Shown in pieces: positions 56,901-64,000 of a stretch of DNA of 64,000 nucleotides (position 1 is its first letter; each line of letters opens with the position of its first letter). This stretch comes from Mumia quercus (GTDB taxonomy: Bacteria; Actinomycetota; Actinomycetes; Propionibacteriales; Nocardioidaceae): positions 496,001 to 560,000 of the forward strand of contig NZ_JANZYO010000003.1 of NCBI RefSeq assembly GCF_025506335.1. The letters are read 5' to 3'. The notes under the pieces were generated by a model. The model saw nothing but the letters and a program-made list of their open reading frames with translations. It ran no database searches and was not told the origin of the DNA. A program made the position numbers and the translations under genes.

Positions 56901-58129
56901 GCGTGCCGGTGCTCATCGCCGCCGGTGACGCCGCGTGGGAGGCCGCGCTGGTCTCGGCTGCGGTGGAGACGCGCGGCATCACCGTCGTCCGCCGGTGCGT
57001 CGACGTCGCCGACGCGGTCGCGACCGCCGTGAGCGGCGCGGTCGCGCTCGCCCTGGTGTCCGTAGAGCTGCCTGGTCTCGACCCCGACGCGGTCAGCCGG
57101 ATCACGCGGCGCGGTGTCGTCGTCGTCGCGGTCGCCCCCGACGACGCGGCGCGCGAGGCCGAGGAGGCGGCGACCGCCCTCGGCATCGGGGCGGTCGTCC
57201 CGCTCGGGCAGCTCGCACGGGTCGCGACGTACGTCCGTAGAGACGACGCGATCTCGGACCATCCGGTCCGCGTCACGCGTGGGGGAGCGGGTGCCGGTGC
57301 TCCGGTGGTGGCGGACGCACCTCCCCGGGCGGGCCGCGTCACCGCGGTCTGGGGCCCTGCTGGCGCACCGGGACGCAGCACCCTCGCCCGCGGCGTGGCC
57401 GCCGAGCTCGCGGCCAGGGGGCGGCGGACGGTCCTCGTCGACGCCGACGTCGACGGCGGGACCCAGGCCCCCGCGCTGGCACTCCTGGACGAGGTGAGCG
57501 GGCTGCTCGCCGCGGCCCGTGACGCCAACGGCGGATCGCTGACCACCGACGCGCTCGCCGGCCACCTGCGCTGGATCGGCCCCGAGCTCGGCGTCCTCAC
57601 CGGGCTGCCCCGCGCGGAACGATGGCCGGGCCTGCGCGCGACGGCGTACGAAAGCGTGCTGGCGACCGCGCGCGACCTCGCGGACGAGGTGGTCGTCGAC
57701 CTCGGCTTCTGCCTCGACGACACCGGCGACGGGGGAGGGGACGGCAGCGCGCCACGACGCACCGCGGTCGCGCGCCACACCCTCGAGACCGCCGACGTGG
57801 TCCTCGTCGTCGGGCTGCCGGACCCCGTCGGCCTGTCGCGCCTCGCCAGGGCGGTGCTGGACCTGCGGACTCGGTGCGACGTCGACCCGGTCGTCGTCCT
57901 CAACCAGGTGCGTACGACGCTCGGGTGGACCACGCGAGAGATCGCGGAGGCGGTCGAACGCTTCACGGGTGCGGTCCCGGCTGCCTTCCTGCCCTACGAC
58001 CGGGCGGCGCTCGACCACTGCCTCGTCCACGGCCTGACGCCCGCCGAGGGGGCAGGCGGCTCACCCTTCCAACGGGCGGTGGCAGGGCTGGCGAGCGATC
58101 TCGACGCCCGCGCTTCCGAACTGGCGTAA
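56897..58129 (+). CDS. CpaE/TadZ-like ParA-family ATPase
   Basis: A 410-residue protein with an N-terminal receiver-like domain (about 1-120) and a ParA/MinD-type ATPase domain from about 148. The P-loop reads GPAGAPGRST (153-162), with Arg in place of the invariant Lys and without the signature lysine of deviant Walker motifs. The following TVLVDADVDGGTQAPAL and EVVVDLGFCLDDTG match the switch regions. It is coupled to the SAF gene, as cpaB-cpaE pairs are in Tad loci. ATP hydrolysis is uncertain. Confidence 0.85.
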   Translation: MSVPVLIAAGDAAWEAALVSAAVETRGITVVRRCVDVADAVATAVSGAVALALVSVELPGLDPDAVSRITRRGVVVVAVAPDDAAREAEEAATALGIGAVVPLGQLARVATYVRRDDAISDHPVRVTRGGAGAGAPVVADAPPRAGRVTAVWGPAGAPGRSTLARGVAAELAARGRRTVLVDADVDGGTQAPALALLDEVSGLLAAARDANGGSLTTDALAGHLRWIGPELGVLTGLPRAERWPGLRATAYESVLATARDLADEVVVDLGFCLDDTGDGGGDGSAPRRTAVARHTLETADVVLVVGLPDPVGLSRLARAVLDLRTRCDVDPVVVLNQVRTTLGWTTREIAEAVERFTGAVPAAFLPYDRAALDHCLVHGLTPAEGAGGSPFQRAVAGLASDLDARASELA

Positions 58130-58132
58130 CCT
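58127..58132 (+). promoter_or_regulatory. -10 element overlapping the CpaE-like stop codon
   Basis: TAACCT starts with the TAA stop of the CpaE-like gene and ends 6 nt before GTG 58139 of the WS/DGAT gene, a leaderless arrangement within the apparent operon. Confidence 0.5.
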
Positions 58133-58138
58133 GTGCCC

Positions 58139-59605
58139 GTGCCCCGACGTCTCGATGCTCTCGACGTGACGTTCCTCGACGAGGAGACGTCGGCCAGCCC
58201 GCGCCAGGTGATGACCCTGGCCGTCCTCGAGCCCGGCGAGCGCCTGTTCGACTACGACACCCTCGTCCGCGTCGTCAACGAGCGGATCGGGCTCGTGCCC
58301 CGTTACCGCCAGCGCGTCGCGACGGTTCCCGGCGGTCTCGGGGCGCCGGTCTGGGTCGACGACGCGGCATTCGACCTCTCGTACCACGTGCGTCGCTCCG
58401 CGCTCCCGAAACCGGGCACGAACGCCGCGCTGCGCGAGCTCGTCAGCCGTCTCATCGCGCGGCGCCTCGACCCGACGCGGGCGCTCTGGGAGGCGTACTT
58501 CATCGAGGGCCTCGAGGGCGGCCGCTGCGCCGTCCTCATCAAGTCGCACCAGGCGCTCGTCGACGGCTCGGTCACGGTCGACCTCGCCCAGGTGCTTCTC
58601 GACGAGAGCGCGCACGACCGCGACGTCCCCTCCGACGGCTGGAGCCCGCGCTCGCTGCCGGGGAGCGCCTCGCTGATGGCGGGCTCGCTCGTCGACGCCG
58701 CGCTCGACCCGCGCCGTGCCGCCGAGCGCCTGCGCTCAGGGATCGACAAGGTCCAGTCGACCGTCGGCAAGGTGGTGCAGACGCTGCCCGTGGTCGGGCC
58801 CGCCACGACCGACCCGCCGGGGCCGTTCAGCAGGCGGCTCAGCCAGCACCGCCGCTACGTCACCGTGGCCACGCGCCTCGACGAGTACCGCGGCGTGCGC
58901 GACGTCCACGGCGGCACCGTCAACGACGTCATCCTCGCGACGATCGCGGGCGGGATCCGCGGCTGGATGCTCACCCAGGCGCAGCCGGTCAGCGACAACA
59001 CGCGGCTGCGCGCGATGGTGCCCATGTCGGTCGCCGCGCCCGACGGCGTCCCCACCTCGTACGGGTCGACCGTGCGGGGGCACCTGGTCTCGCTCCCGGT
59101 GGGAGAGACGAACCCTGTCGTCCGACTCCACCAGGTGTCGTACGCCCTCAAGGCGCACCGCGAGACCGGCGTCGCCGTCGCTGCCAACACGCTCGCGTCG
59201 CTGCCCGGCTTCGCGCCGACGACCTTCCACGCCGTCGGCGCGCGGGTGGCGGAGACGAAGGCGCACCATCCGTACGATCTGGTCGTGACCAACGTCCCCG
59301 GCCCGCAGGAACCGATGTTCATGGCGGGCGCTCCGATCGTCGAGACCTATCCCGCGATCCCGCTCACGCACGGTCGTACGCTCTCGATCGGCGTCACCTC
59401 GTACGCAGGCGGGGTCTACTACGGCTTGGTGGCGGACCGCCAGGCCGTGCCGGAGGCCGACCTCCTCGGGCAGTGTCTCGAGGAGGCGCTCGCCGAGCTC
59501 GTCGAGTCCGCCAGCCCGTCGCGACACCGCGCGCCACGCGGTGGACTGTCCGCGGGCCGCGCGGCGCGACGGCCGTCGGTCGACCGTGACGGAGGTCCGG
59601 CATGA
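58139..59605 (+). CDS. WS/DGAT-family O-acyltransferase
   Basis: A 488-residue bifunctional wax ester synthase/diacylglycerol acyltransferase-type protein, expected to acylate diacylglycerol or alcohols for storage lipid. N-terminal LDALDVTFLDEE and DPTRALWEAYFIEGL are typical, and the C-terminal domain includes NVPGPQEPMFMAGAPI and GGVYYGLVADR. The acyltransferase motif HHxxxDG appears as HQALVDG (137-143), with Gln replacing the second His. GTG 58139 is favoured by the -10 6 nt upstream. DUF6912 follows with a 4-nt overlap. Confidence 0.88.
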   Translation: MPRRLDALDVTFLDEETSASPRQVMTLAVLEPGERLFDYDTLVRVVNERIGLVPRYRQRVATVPGGLGAPVWVDDAAFDLSYHVRRSALPKPGTNAALRELVSRLIARRLDPTRALWEAYFIEGLEGGRCAVLIKSHQALVDGSVTVDLAQVLLDESAHDRDVPSDGWSPRSLPGSASLMAGSLVDAALDPRRAAERLRSGIDKVQSTVGKVVQTLPVVGPATTDPPGPFSRRLSQHRRYVTVATRLDEYRGVRDVHGGTVNDVILATIAGGIRGWMLTQAQPVSDNTRLRAMVPMSVAAPDGVPTSYGSTVRGHLVSLPVGETNPVVRLHQVSYALKAHRETGVAVAANTLASLPGFAPTTFHAVGARVAETKAHHPYDLVVTNVPGPQEPMFMAGAPIVETYPAIPLTHGRTLSIGVTSYAGGVYYGLVADRQAVPEADLLGQCLEEALAELVESASPSRHRAPRGGLSAGRAARRPSVDRDGGPA

Positions 59606-59928
59606 GCCGCGCCTACCTGGCGGTCGAGCCCGCAGCGTTGCGGCGGCTGGCGGACGAGGGCAGCCTGCCCGCCGACGCGTACGAGGGCGTGGTGGCGGCC
59701 AGCGACGACGAGCAGGACGAGTACGACGCGATGGCCGTGGCGGGCGAGATCGCCGAGGAGCGCTGGGGCACGGTCGTCGTGCTCGCCACCGAGGCTCTGG
59801 GAGGGCCCGGCGGCGAGGTGAGCGGTCCGCTGGCGCTGCGTGACGTGGAGGCGATCCACGTCGGCGAGGAGCTCGCCTGGTACGCGACGCAGGAGCTCGA
59901 CGACGTGATCACCGCGCTCGCGACGTGA
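59602..59928 (+). CDS. DUF6912 family protein
   Basis: A 108-residue acidic soluble protein starting MSRAYLAVEPAALRRLADEG with EQDEYDAMAVAGEIAEER and a final ELAWYATQELDDVI, matching the DUF6912 type that accompanies WS/DGAT genes in Nocardioidaceae. ATG 59602 overlaps the acyltransferase stop. Function unknown. Confidence 0.78.
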   Translation: MSRAYLAVEPAALRRLADEGSLPADAYEGVVAASDDEQDEYDAMAVAGEIAEERWGTVVVLATEALGGPGGEVSGPLALRDVEAIHVGEELAWYATQELDDVITALAT

Positions 59929-59935
59929 CCGCGTC

Positions 59936-59992
59936 GCGTCGGTCCGTGAGTGGTCACCGCGACCCGTCCCGTGACCACCCACGCACCAACGT
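59936..59992. repeat. Imperfect 22-bp inverted repeat with 13-nt loop (family 1, copy B)
   Basis: Arms 59936-59957 and 59971-59992 pair at 18 of 22 positions around a 13-nt loop, the same dimensions as the element at 8524-8580, and share GTGACCAC and ACCAACG with it. It lies between the DUF6912 stop and the glycerate kinase GTG, whose first two bases form the end of the right arm. Confidence 0.6.
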
Positions 59993-61094
59993 GACCCGGG
60001 TGCTCGTGGCGCCGGACAAGTTCAAGGGCTCTGCCGACGCGGCCGAGGTCGCCTCCGCCCTGGCCCGCGGACTCCGTACGGCCGGTGCCGAGGTCGTCGA
60101 GCTGCCGGTGGCCGACGGTGGCGACGGGACGGTGGCCGCCGCGCTCGCCGCGGGGTGGGAGCCGGTGGCCGTGACCGTCAGCGGGCCGACCGGTGAGCCG
60201 GTCGAGACGACGTACGCCCGACGCGGGGCGGAGGCCGTCGTCGAGATGGCGGACGCCTGCGGGATGCGCCGCCTTCCTGGGGCGCTCGCGCCGATGACGG
60301 CGACCTCGCGTGGGCTCGGTGAGGTCGTCGCGGCTGCTGTCGCCGACGGTGCCACCCGCATCGTCGTCGGCATCGGCGGGAGCGCGTCGACCGACGGTGG
60401 TGCCGGGATGCTCAGCGCGCTCGGCGCCCGTGCGCTCGACGGACACGGCGTGCCGGTCCCTGACGGCGGCGAAGGGCTCGCACACGTCGCGGCACTGGAC
60501 CTCACCGGCCTGTCGCTGGAGGGGGTGGCGATCGAGGTCGCCTGCGACGTGGACAACCCGCTGACCGGTCCCGACGGCGCCGCGGCGGTCTACGGCCCGC
60601 AGAAGGGCGCCGACGCCGACCAGGTCCCGATGCTGGACACGGCCTTGGCCCGGTGGGCGGACGTCGTCGCGGCGACGACCGGACGCGACCTGCGGGACGT
60701 CCCGGGAGCCGGCGCTGCCGGTGGCGTGGGTTTCGCGATGGTCGCGCTCCTCGGGGCTCGGCTGCGGTCCGGCGCTGATCTCGTCCTCGACCTCGTGGGC
60801 CTCGACACGCTCCTGGAGGAGGTCGACCTCGTCGTCACCGGCGAAGGCTCGCTCGACGCGCAGACGTTGCGGGGCAAGGGACCCGCGGTTCTTGCCGCGC
60901 GCGCCCGCCGGCACGGGGTGCCGGCCGTCGTGGTGTGCGGGCGGAGCACCCTGACGAGGCGGCAGGCGCGGGCGGCCGGCTTCGCGGAGGTGTACGCCCT
61001 GACCGACGTCGAGCCCGACGTCGCCCGGTGTATGGCCGACGTGTCGGCGCTGCTGGAGAGCACGGGACGCGCCGTGGGCGCGCGCTTCCTCTAG
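59991..61094 (+). CDS. Glycerate kinase (GlxK/GarK family)
   Basis: A 367-residue glycerate 2-kinase: VTRVLVAPDKFKGSADAAEV is the standard N-terminus; VVGIGGSASTDGGAGMLSAL and VVTGEGSLDAQTLRGKGPAV are conserved blocks. It phosphorylates D-glycerate using ATP. GTG 59991 is chosen because glycerate kinases begin right at the VLVAPDKF strand; GTG 59925 would add 22 residues encoded by the inverted repeat, although it overlaps the upstream stop. The stop TAG is the first half of the next gene's -10. Confidence 0.93.
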   Translation: MTRVLVAPDKFKGSADAAEVASALARGLRTAGAEVVELPVADGGDGTVAAALAAGWEPVAVTVSGPTGEPVETTYARRGAEAVVEMADACGMRRLPGALAPMTATSRGLGEVVAAAVADGATRIVVGIGGSASTDGGAGMLSALGARALDGHGVPVPDGGEGLAHVAALDLTGLSLEGVAIEVACDVDNPLTGPDGAAAVYGPQKGADADQVPMLDTALARWADVVAATTGRDLRDVPGAGAAGGVGFAMVALLGARLRSGADLVLDLVGLDTLLEEVDLVVTGEGSLDAQTLRGKGPAVLAARARRHGVPAVVVCGRSTLTRRQARAAGFAEVYALTDVEPDVARCMADVSALLESTGRAVGARFL

Positions 61095-61097
61095 ATT
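61092..61097 (+). promoter_or_regulatory. -10 element overlapping the glycerate kinase stop codon
   Basis: TAGATT begins with the glycerate kinase stop TAG and ends 6 nt before GTG 61104, giving a leaderless-type start for the repeat-protein gene. Confidence 0.5.
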
Positions 61098-61103
61098 CGA
61101 CTC

Positions 61104-61814
61104 GTGCAGGACCACGTCGTACGGCTCGTCGACCTGGCCGTCGGCGCGACCGTCGCCGTGGCGGCTCCTCTCGTCGTCGCGGCCCGTGCGGTGACACCCG
61201 GTGCGATCCGTGCCGGCCGTCACCTCGCGTACCCGCCGCTCGTGCCGCGCGAGATCGCGCCTGGCACGCTCGCGCGCGAGCTGGCGTTCCGTGGCCGGGC
61301 CGTCCGGATCCTCGCCCAGGTCGAGCTGGTCCGCCGAGCCAAGGCCGCCGTCCCCGTCGTCGTCGACGAGGTGCTCGACCAGGTCGACGTGACCCAGCTC
61401 GTCCTCAACCGTGTCGACCTCGCCCGTGTGGTCGTCACGGTGCTCGACGAGCTCAACCTCACCGCCGTCGTCACCGAGCGGGTCGACCTCGGCCACGTCG
61501 TCAGCACCGCGCTCGACCAGCTCGACCTGACCCAGGTCGTGCTCGACCGCGTCGACCTCCACCGCGTCGTCACCCACGTGCTCGACGGGCTCGACCTGAC
61601 GGAGCTGGTGCGGGAGCGGGTCGACCTCGACGCGCTGGCCAACGAGGTCATCGACGACGTCGACCTCCCGGAGATCATCCGCGACTCCTCCAGCGGCGTC
61701 GCCGCGGACCTGGTCGTCGAGGCGCGTACGGGTGCCGCGTCGGCCGACGAGGTCGTCGCCCGTGCCGTCGACCGCGTGCTCGTGTGGCGCCGCCGTGGCG
61801 GGAGGTCGCAGTGA
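61104..61814 (+). CDS. Protein with 23-residue tandem repeats
   Basis: A 236-residue protein of unknown function. After an N-terminal hydrophobic segment (about 8-32) and a conserved PPLVPREIAPG region, residues 90-181 hold four tandem 23-residue repeats of the form (V/A)LD-(L/V)(D/N)(L/V)T-(L/V)V--RVDL--(V/L)(V/A), with a partial fifth copy from 182. The Asp-Leu periodicity suggests a short solenoid or amphipathic helices at the membrane. GTG 61104 is leaderless-like. The stop overlaps the RDD gene, so the two probably act together. Confidence 0.8.
   Translation: MQDHVVRLVDLAVGATVAVAAPLVVAARAVTPGAIRAGRHLAYPPLVPREIAPGTLARELAFRGRAVRILAQVELVRRAKAAVPVVVDEVLDQVDVTQLVLNRVDLARVVVTVLDELNLTAVVTERVDLGHVVSTALDQLDLTQVVLDRVDLHRVVTHVLDGLDLTELVRERVDLDALANEVIDDVDLPEIIRDSSSGVAADLVVEARTGAASADEVVARAVDRVLVWRRRGGRSQ
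61371..61646 (+). repeat. Four 69-bp coding tandem repeats
   Basis: Within the preceding gene four 69-bp units encode the 23-residue motif, recurring as GTGCTCGAC-AGCTCGAC followed by CGTGTCGACCTC or close variants. The units have diverged at the DNA level, consistent with old duplication, not recent slippage. Confidence 0.7.
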
Positions 61815-62296
61815 CCGGGGCCTCGCGCGCGCACCCCGTCGGCCCCGGCGGGCATCTGCAAGGACGCCCCGCCGGGGTCGTGACCCGGACCATCGCGGGC
61901 GCGCTGGACTACGCGGTCGTGGGCCTGTGGGCGGCGAGCGCGTACGTCGGTGTCGCCGCCCTGAGCTTCCTCGCGAACCCGGTCCAGTGGCAGTGGCCGC
62001 GCTGGACCTTCGGCGCGCTGCTCGTGCTGGGGGCCCTGTCGATGGTGGCCTACCTGACCTCGACGTGGGCGACCAGCGGCAAGACGCTCGGTGGCCAGGT
62101 CATGGGGACGCGCGTCCTCCACGACGGGAAGCGGGTGCACGTCGCGCGGGCCCTCGCGAGGGCGCTCGTGGTCGTGGTGTTCCCGATCGGGTTGTTCTGG
62201 TCGGCTGTCGACGCCCGGTCACGCTCCGTGCAGGACCTCCTGACCGGGACGTCGGTGGTCTACTCCTGGCGGAGCGAGGTCGGGAACGGCTCCTGA
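61811..62296 (+). CDS. RDD-family membrane protein
   Basis: A 161-residue RDD protein with three membrane helices (about 33-52, 62-84 and 112-130). The family motif region is RTIAGALDYAVVGLW at the first helix and DARSRSVQDLLTGTSVVY at the end, with SGKTLGGQVMGTRVL between. RDD proteins are often transport-related but mostly uncharacterised. GTG 61811 overlaps the stop of the repeat-protein gene (GTGA). Confidence 0.88.
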   Translation: MTGASRAHPVGPGGHLQGRPAGVVTRTIAGALDYAVVGLWAASAYVGVAALSFLANPVQWQWPRWTFGALLVLGALSMVAYLTSTWATSGKTLGGQVMGTRVLHDGKRVHVARALARALVVVVFPIGLFWSAVDARSRSVQDLLTGTSVVYSWRSEVGNGS

Positions 62297-62301
62297 CCGG
62301 C

Positions 62302-62796
62302 TCAGCCTGCCGCGAACCGCGCCCTGCCGGCCTCGGACTCCACCCGGATCGCCGCGACGACCGCCTTGGCGACCTCGGGCTCGATCTTGCGGCCGATCAG
62401 CGGGATCTTGACCTTCAGGTCGCCGTCGACCACGAGCTGAGACCCCGAGGCGGTGGGGATGATCGCCAGCGTGCCGTCCATCGACGCGGGCTGCCCCTTG
62501 ATGGTGAGCTTCACCGTGCCAGTACGCGAGCCGTCGGCTGCCGACGGGCCCCAGAGCTCGACCTGGCGGACGTCGACGGTGTCCCCGGTCAGCTTCTTGA
62601 CGAAGTCGGGCATCTCGGCCGGCATCGTCCGGTCGATCTGGATGCGGACGCCGGTGCCGTCCTCCTCGACCGTGACCTCGTATGCGGTCGCGTACATCTT
62701 CTCGCACACCTCGGCTCGGAAGTCGTCGTCGCTGATGATCCCGAAGACCTGGTCAGGGGTGGCGCCGGGGTAGTCGGCAGTCTCGTGCAACCTCAT
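62302..62796 (-). CDS. DUF2505 family protein
   Basis: A 164-residue protein beginning MRLHETADYPGATPDQVFGI, with the START/SRPBCC-like pattern of DUF2505: a DRTMPAEMPDFVKKL segment, a GQPASMDGTLAIIPTASG strand pair and a C-terminal long helix (KPEVAKAVVAAIRVESE-like). It may bind a lipid or small molecule; function unknown. It converges on the RDD gene and is divergent from the glutamate dehydrogenase gene. Confidence 0.83.
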   Translation of the reverse strand: MRLHETADYPGATPDQVFGIISDDDFRAEVCEKMYATAYEVTVEEDGTGVRIQIDRTMPAEMPDFVKKLTGDTVDVRQVELWGPSAADGSRTGTVKLTIKGQPASMDGTLAIIPTASGSQLVVDGDLKVKIPLIGRKIEPEVAKAVVAAIRVESEAGRARFAAG

Positions 62797-62880
62797 CGGG
62801 ACATCATCGCAGGAGGCCTTCCGAAGGCGGCCAAGTAGTGTGCAGAGAGTCACAACGATGTGCACCGAAGGAGTCCGATC

Positions 62881-64000
62881 TTGTCCGTGGAGGAAGGCGA
62901 CCTGCCCCCCGACGTCACCGACGCGCTGGTGGAGGCCTACTACCAGCACGTCCCTGCCGAGGAGCGCAAGGAACGACCGCCGGAGGCGCTGAGGGGTGCG
63001 GCCATGAGCCACGCCCGGCTCGCCGCCGTGAGAGCGCCGGGGGAGACCCTGCTGAAGGTGTGGCAGCCGGAGGCCCGCACCGACGGGTGGGATGCGCGGG
63101 GGCACCTGGTCATCCAGGTCGTCACCGACGACCGCGCGTTCCTCGTCGACTCGACGATCGGTTTCCTGACGAGGGAAGGCTTCGGGGTCGACTGGCTGGT
63201 CCACCCGCAGCTCGACGTGGTCCGCAACGGCGCGGGCCGCCTGGAGTCTGTCGGGATCGCCGGAGGCGCCTCGGCGCCCGACTCCATACGCGAGTCGTGG
63301 ATGTACCTCGAGATCGACCGCAGCGACCGTCCCGACGTGGAGGACGAGATCGCGACCGGGCTGCGACGGGTCCTGCACGACGTCGAGCTCGCCAACGACG
63401 ACTGGGAGCCGATGCGCTCGCGTGCCCGCGAGATCGTCGCCGAGCTGCGCTCGATGCCGCCGGTCGGCATCTCGCCCGACGAGGCGGCCGAGGCCGCGCT
63501 GCTGCTGTCGTGGCTCGCGGACGACAACTTCACGTTCCTCGGCTACCGCGAGTACGACCTCGAGGGCGGACCCGGCGAGGAGCAGCTGCGCCCCGTGCCC
63601 GCCAGCGGCCTCGGCATCCTCCGCAAGGCGCGGGGGGAGAGCGCGTCGTTCAACCGGCTCCCTCCGCGCTCGCGCGCGCGTGCGCGGGAGAAGACGGTGC
63701 TGGTCATCACCAAGGCGAACTCGCGCTCGACCGTCCACCGCACGAGCTATCTCGACTACATCGGCATCAAGTCGTTCAACGCCGAGGGCGAGGTCGTGGG
63801 CGAGCGCCGGTTCCTCGGTCTGCTCGCGTCGTCGGCCTACACCGGCAGCATCACCCGCATCCCGATCCTCGACCGCAAGGTCGACGCGGTCATCTCCGGG
63901 CTCGGGTACGACGGCGACAGCCACGCGGCCAAGGAGATCCTCGACCTTCTCGAGACGTATCCGCGCGACGAGCTCTTCCAGATCCCGGTCGAAGGGCTCG
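62881..64000 (+). CDS. gdh: NAD-specific glutamate dehydrogenase, large type (5' part)
   Basis: The first 373 codons of the very large (about 180-kDa) NAD-glutamate dehydrogenase class, continuing past the right edge. Visible: an AYYQHVPAEE opening, VIQVVTDDRAFLVDSTIGFL, WMYLEIDRS, LLSWLADDNFTFLGYREYDL and VHRTSYLDYIGIKSF, which belong to the N-terminal regulatory (ACT-like) region of this class. The enzyme oxidatively deaminates glutamate. TTG 62881 is selected for its GAAGGAG site about 9 nt upstream; GTG 62887 is an alternative. Confidence 0.9.
   Translation, partial: MSVEEGDLPPDVTDALVEAYYQHVPAEERKERPPEALRGAAMSHARLAAVRAPGETLLKVWQPEARTDGWDARGHLVIQVVTDDRAFLVDSTIGFLTREGFGVDWLVHPQLDVVRNGAGRLESVGIAGGASAPDSIRESWMYLEIDRSDRPDVEDEIATGLRRVLHDVELANDDWEPMRSRAREIVAELRSMPPVGISPDEAAEAALLLSWLADDNFTFLGYREYDLEGGPGEEQLRPVPASGLGILRKARGESASFNRLPPRSRARAREKTVLVITKANSRSTVHRTSYLDYIGIKSFNAEGEVVGERRFLGLLASSAYTGSITRIPILDRKVDAVISGLGYDGDSHAAKEILDLLETYPRDELFQIPVEGL

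Overview
The window is high-GC DNA from an actinobacterium. Gene order, leaderless-type starts and family content (WhiB, MtrAB-LpqB, F420 genes fbiA/fbiB, Rv3235-type and DUF3499 proteins) point to the Actinomycetes, most likely the Nocardioidaceae (Nocardioides, Aeromicrobium or Mumia); genus is inference. As I recall the Mycobacterium tuberculosis map, most of the window follows the order of the Rv3240c-Rv3285 region, with lineage-specific inserts.

Layout. 0-1.8 kb: start of a biotin carboxylase (acyl-CoA carboxylase alpha chain), then a coupled HTH regulator and membrane Ser/Thr kinase. 1.8-6.7 kb: two paralogous secreted membrane-anchored proteins (the larger with a VWA domain) under a promoter carrying two identical 15-bp repeats, and a GT4 glycosyltransferase. 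6.8-17.5 kb: acyl-CoA metabolism and housekeeping: two acyl-CoA dehydrogenases, maf, accE/accD, birA, PH-domain protein, class III adenylate cyclase, GtrA protein, purK-purE and a PPOX flavoprotein. 17.5-25 kb: an accessory block (TetR, FAD disulfide-type oxidoreductase, secreted hydrolase, EthD protein, a frameshifted secreted protein, a BNR/Asp-box protein); two copies of one palindromic hairpin lie at 17.55 and 23.06 kb.

25-41.8 kb: two divergent LCP cell-wall ligases, a TIGR03089 protein, fbiB-fbiA for coenzyme F420, a Q/W-rich membrane protein, whiB2, a GT2/membrane protein, DUF5719, a zincin-like protein, DUF3499, manB, a Trm112-like protein, a SIS protein and a ThrE-type transporter. 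41.9-53.9 kb: ahcY, mtrA-mtrB-lpqB, a ComF protein, hpf, an orphan LuxR regulator coupled to a YcaQ/AlkZ glycosylase, and secA. 54-64 kb: an Rv3235-type protein, a LysM protein, an excisionase-like HTH, SAF and CpaE-like genes without the rest of a Tad locus, a WS/DGAT, DUF6912, glycerate kinase, a 23-residue-repeat protein, an RDD protein, DUF2505 and the start of a large NAD-glutamate dehydrogenase.

The strongest non-gene signals are regulatory: many starts lie 6-7 nt after a TANNNT -10 hexamer (apparent leaderless transcripts), several of these hexamers reuse the stop codon of the gene before, two fadE genes share a TTAAC-N5-TTARCAT promoter/operator, and two families of dispersed palindromes occur. 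No tRNA, rRNA, CRISPR array or insertion sequence was recognised.
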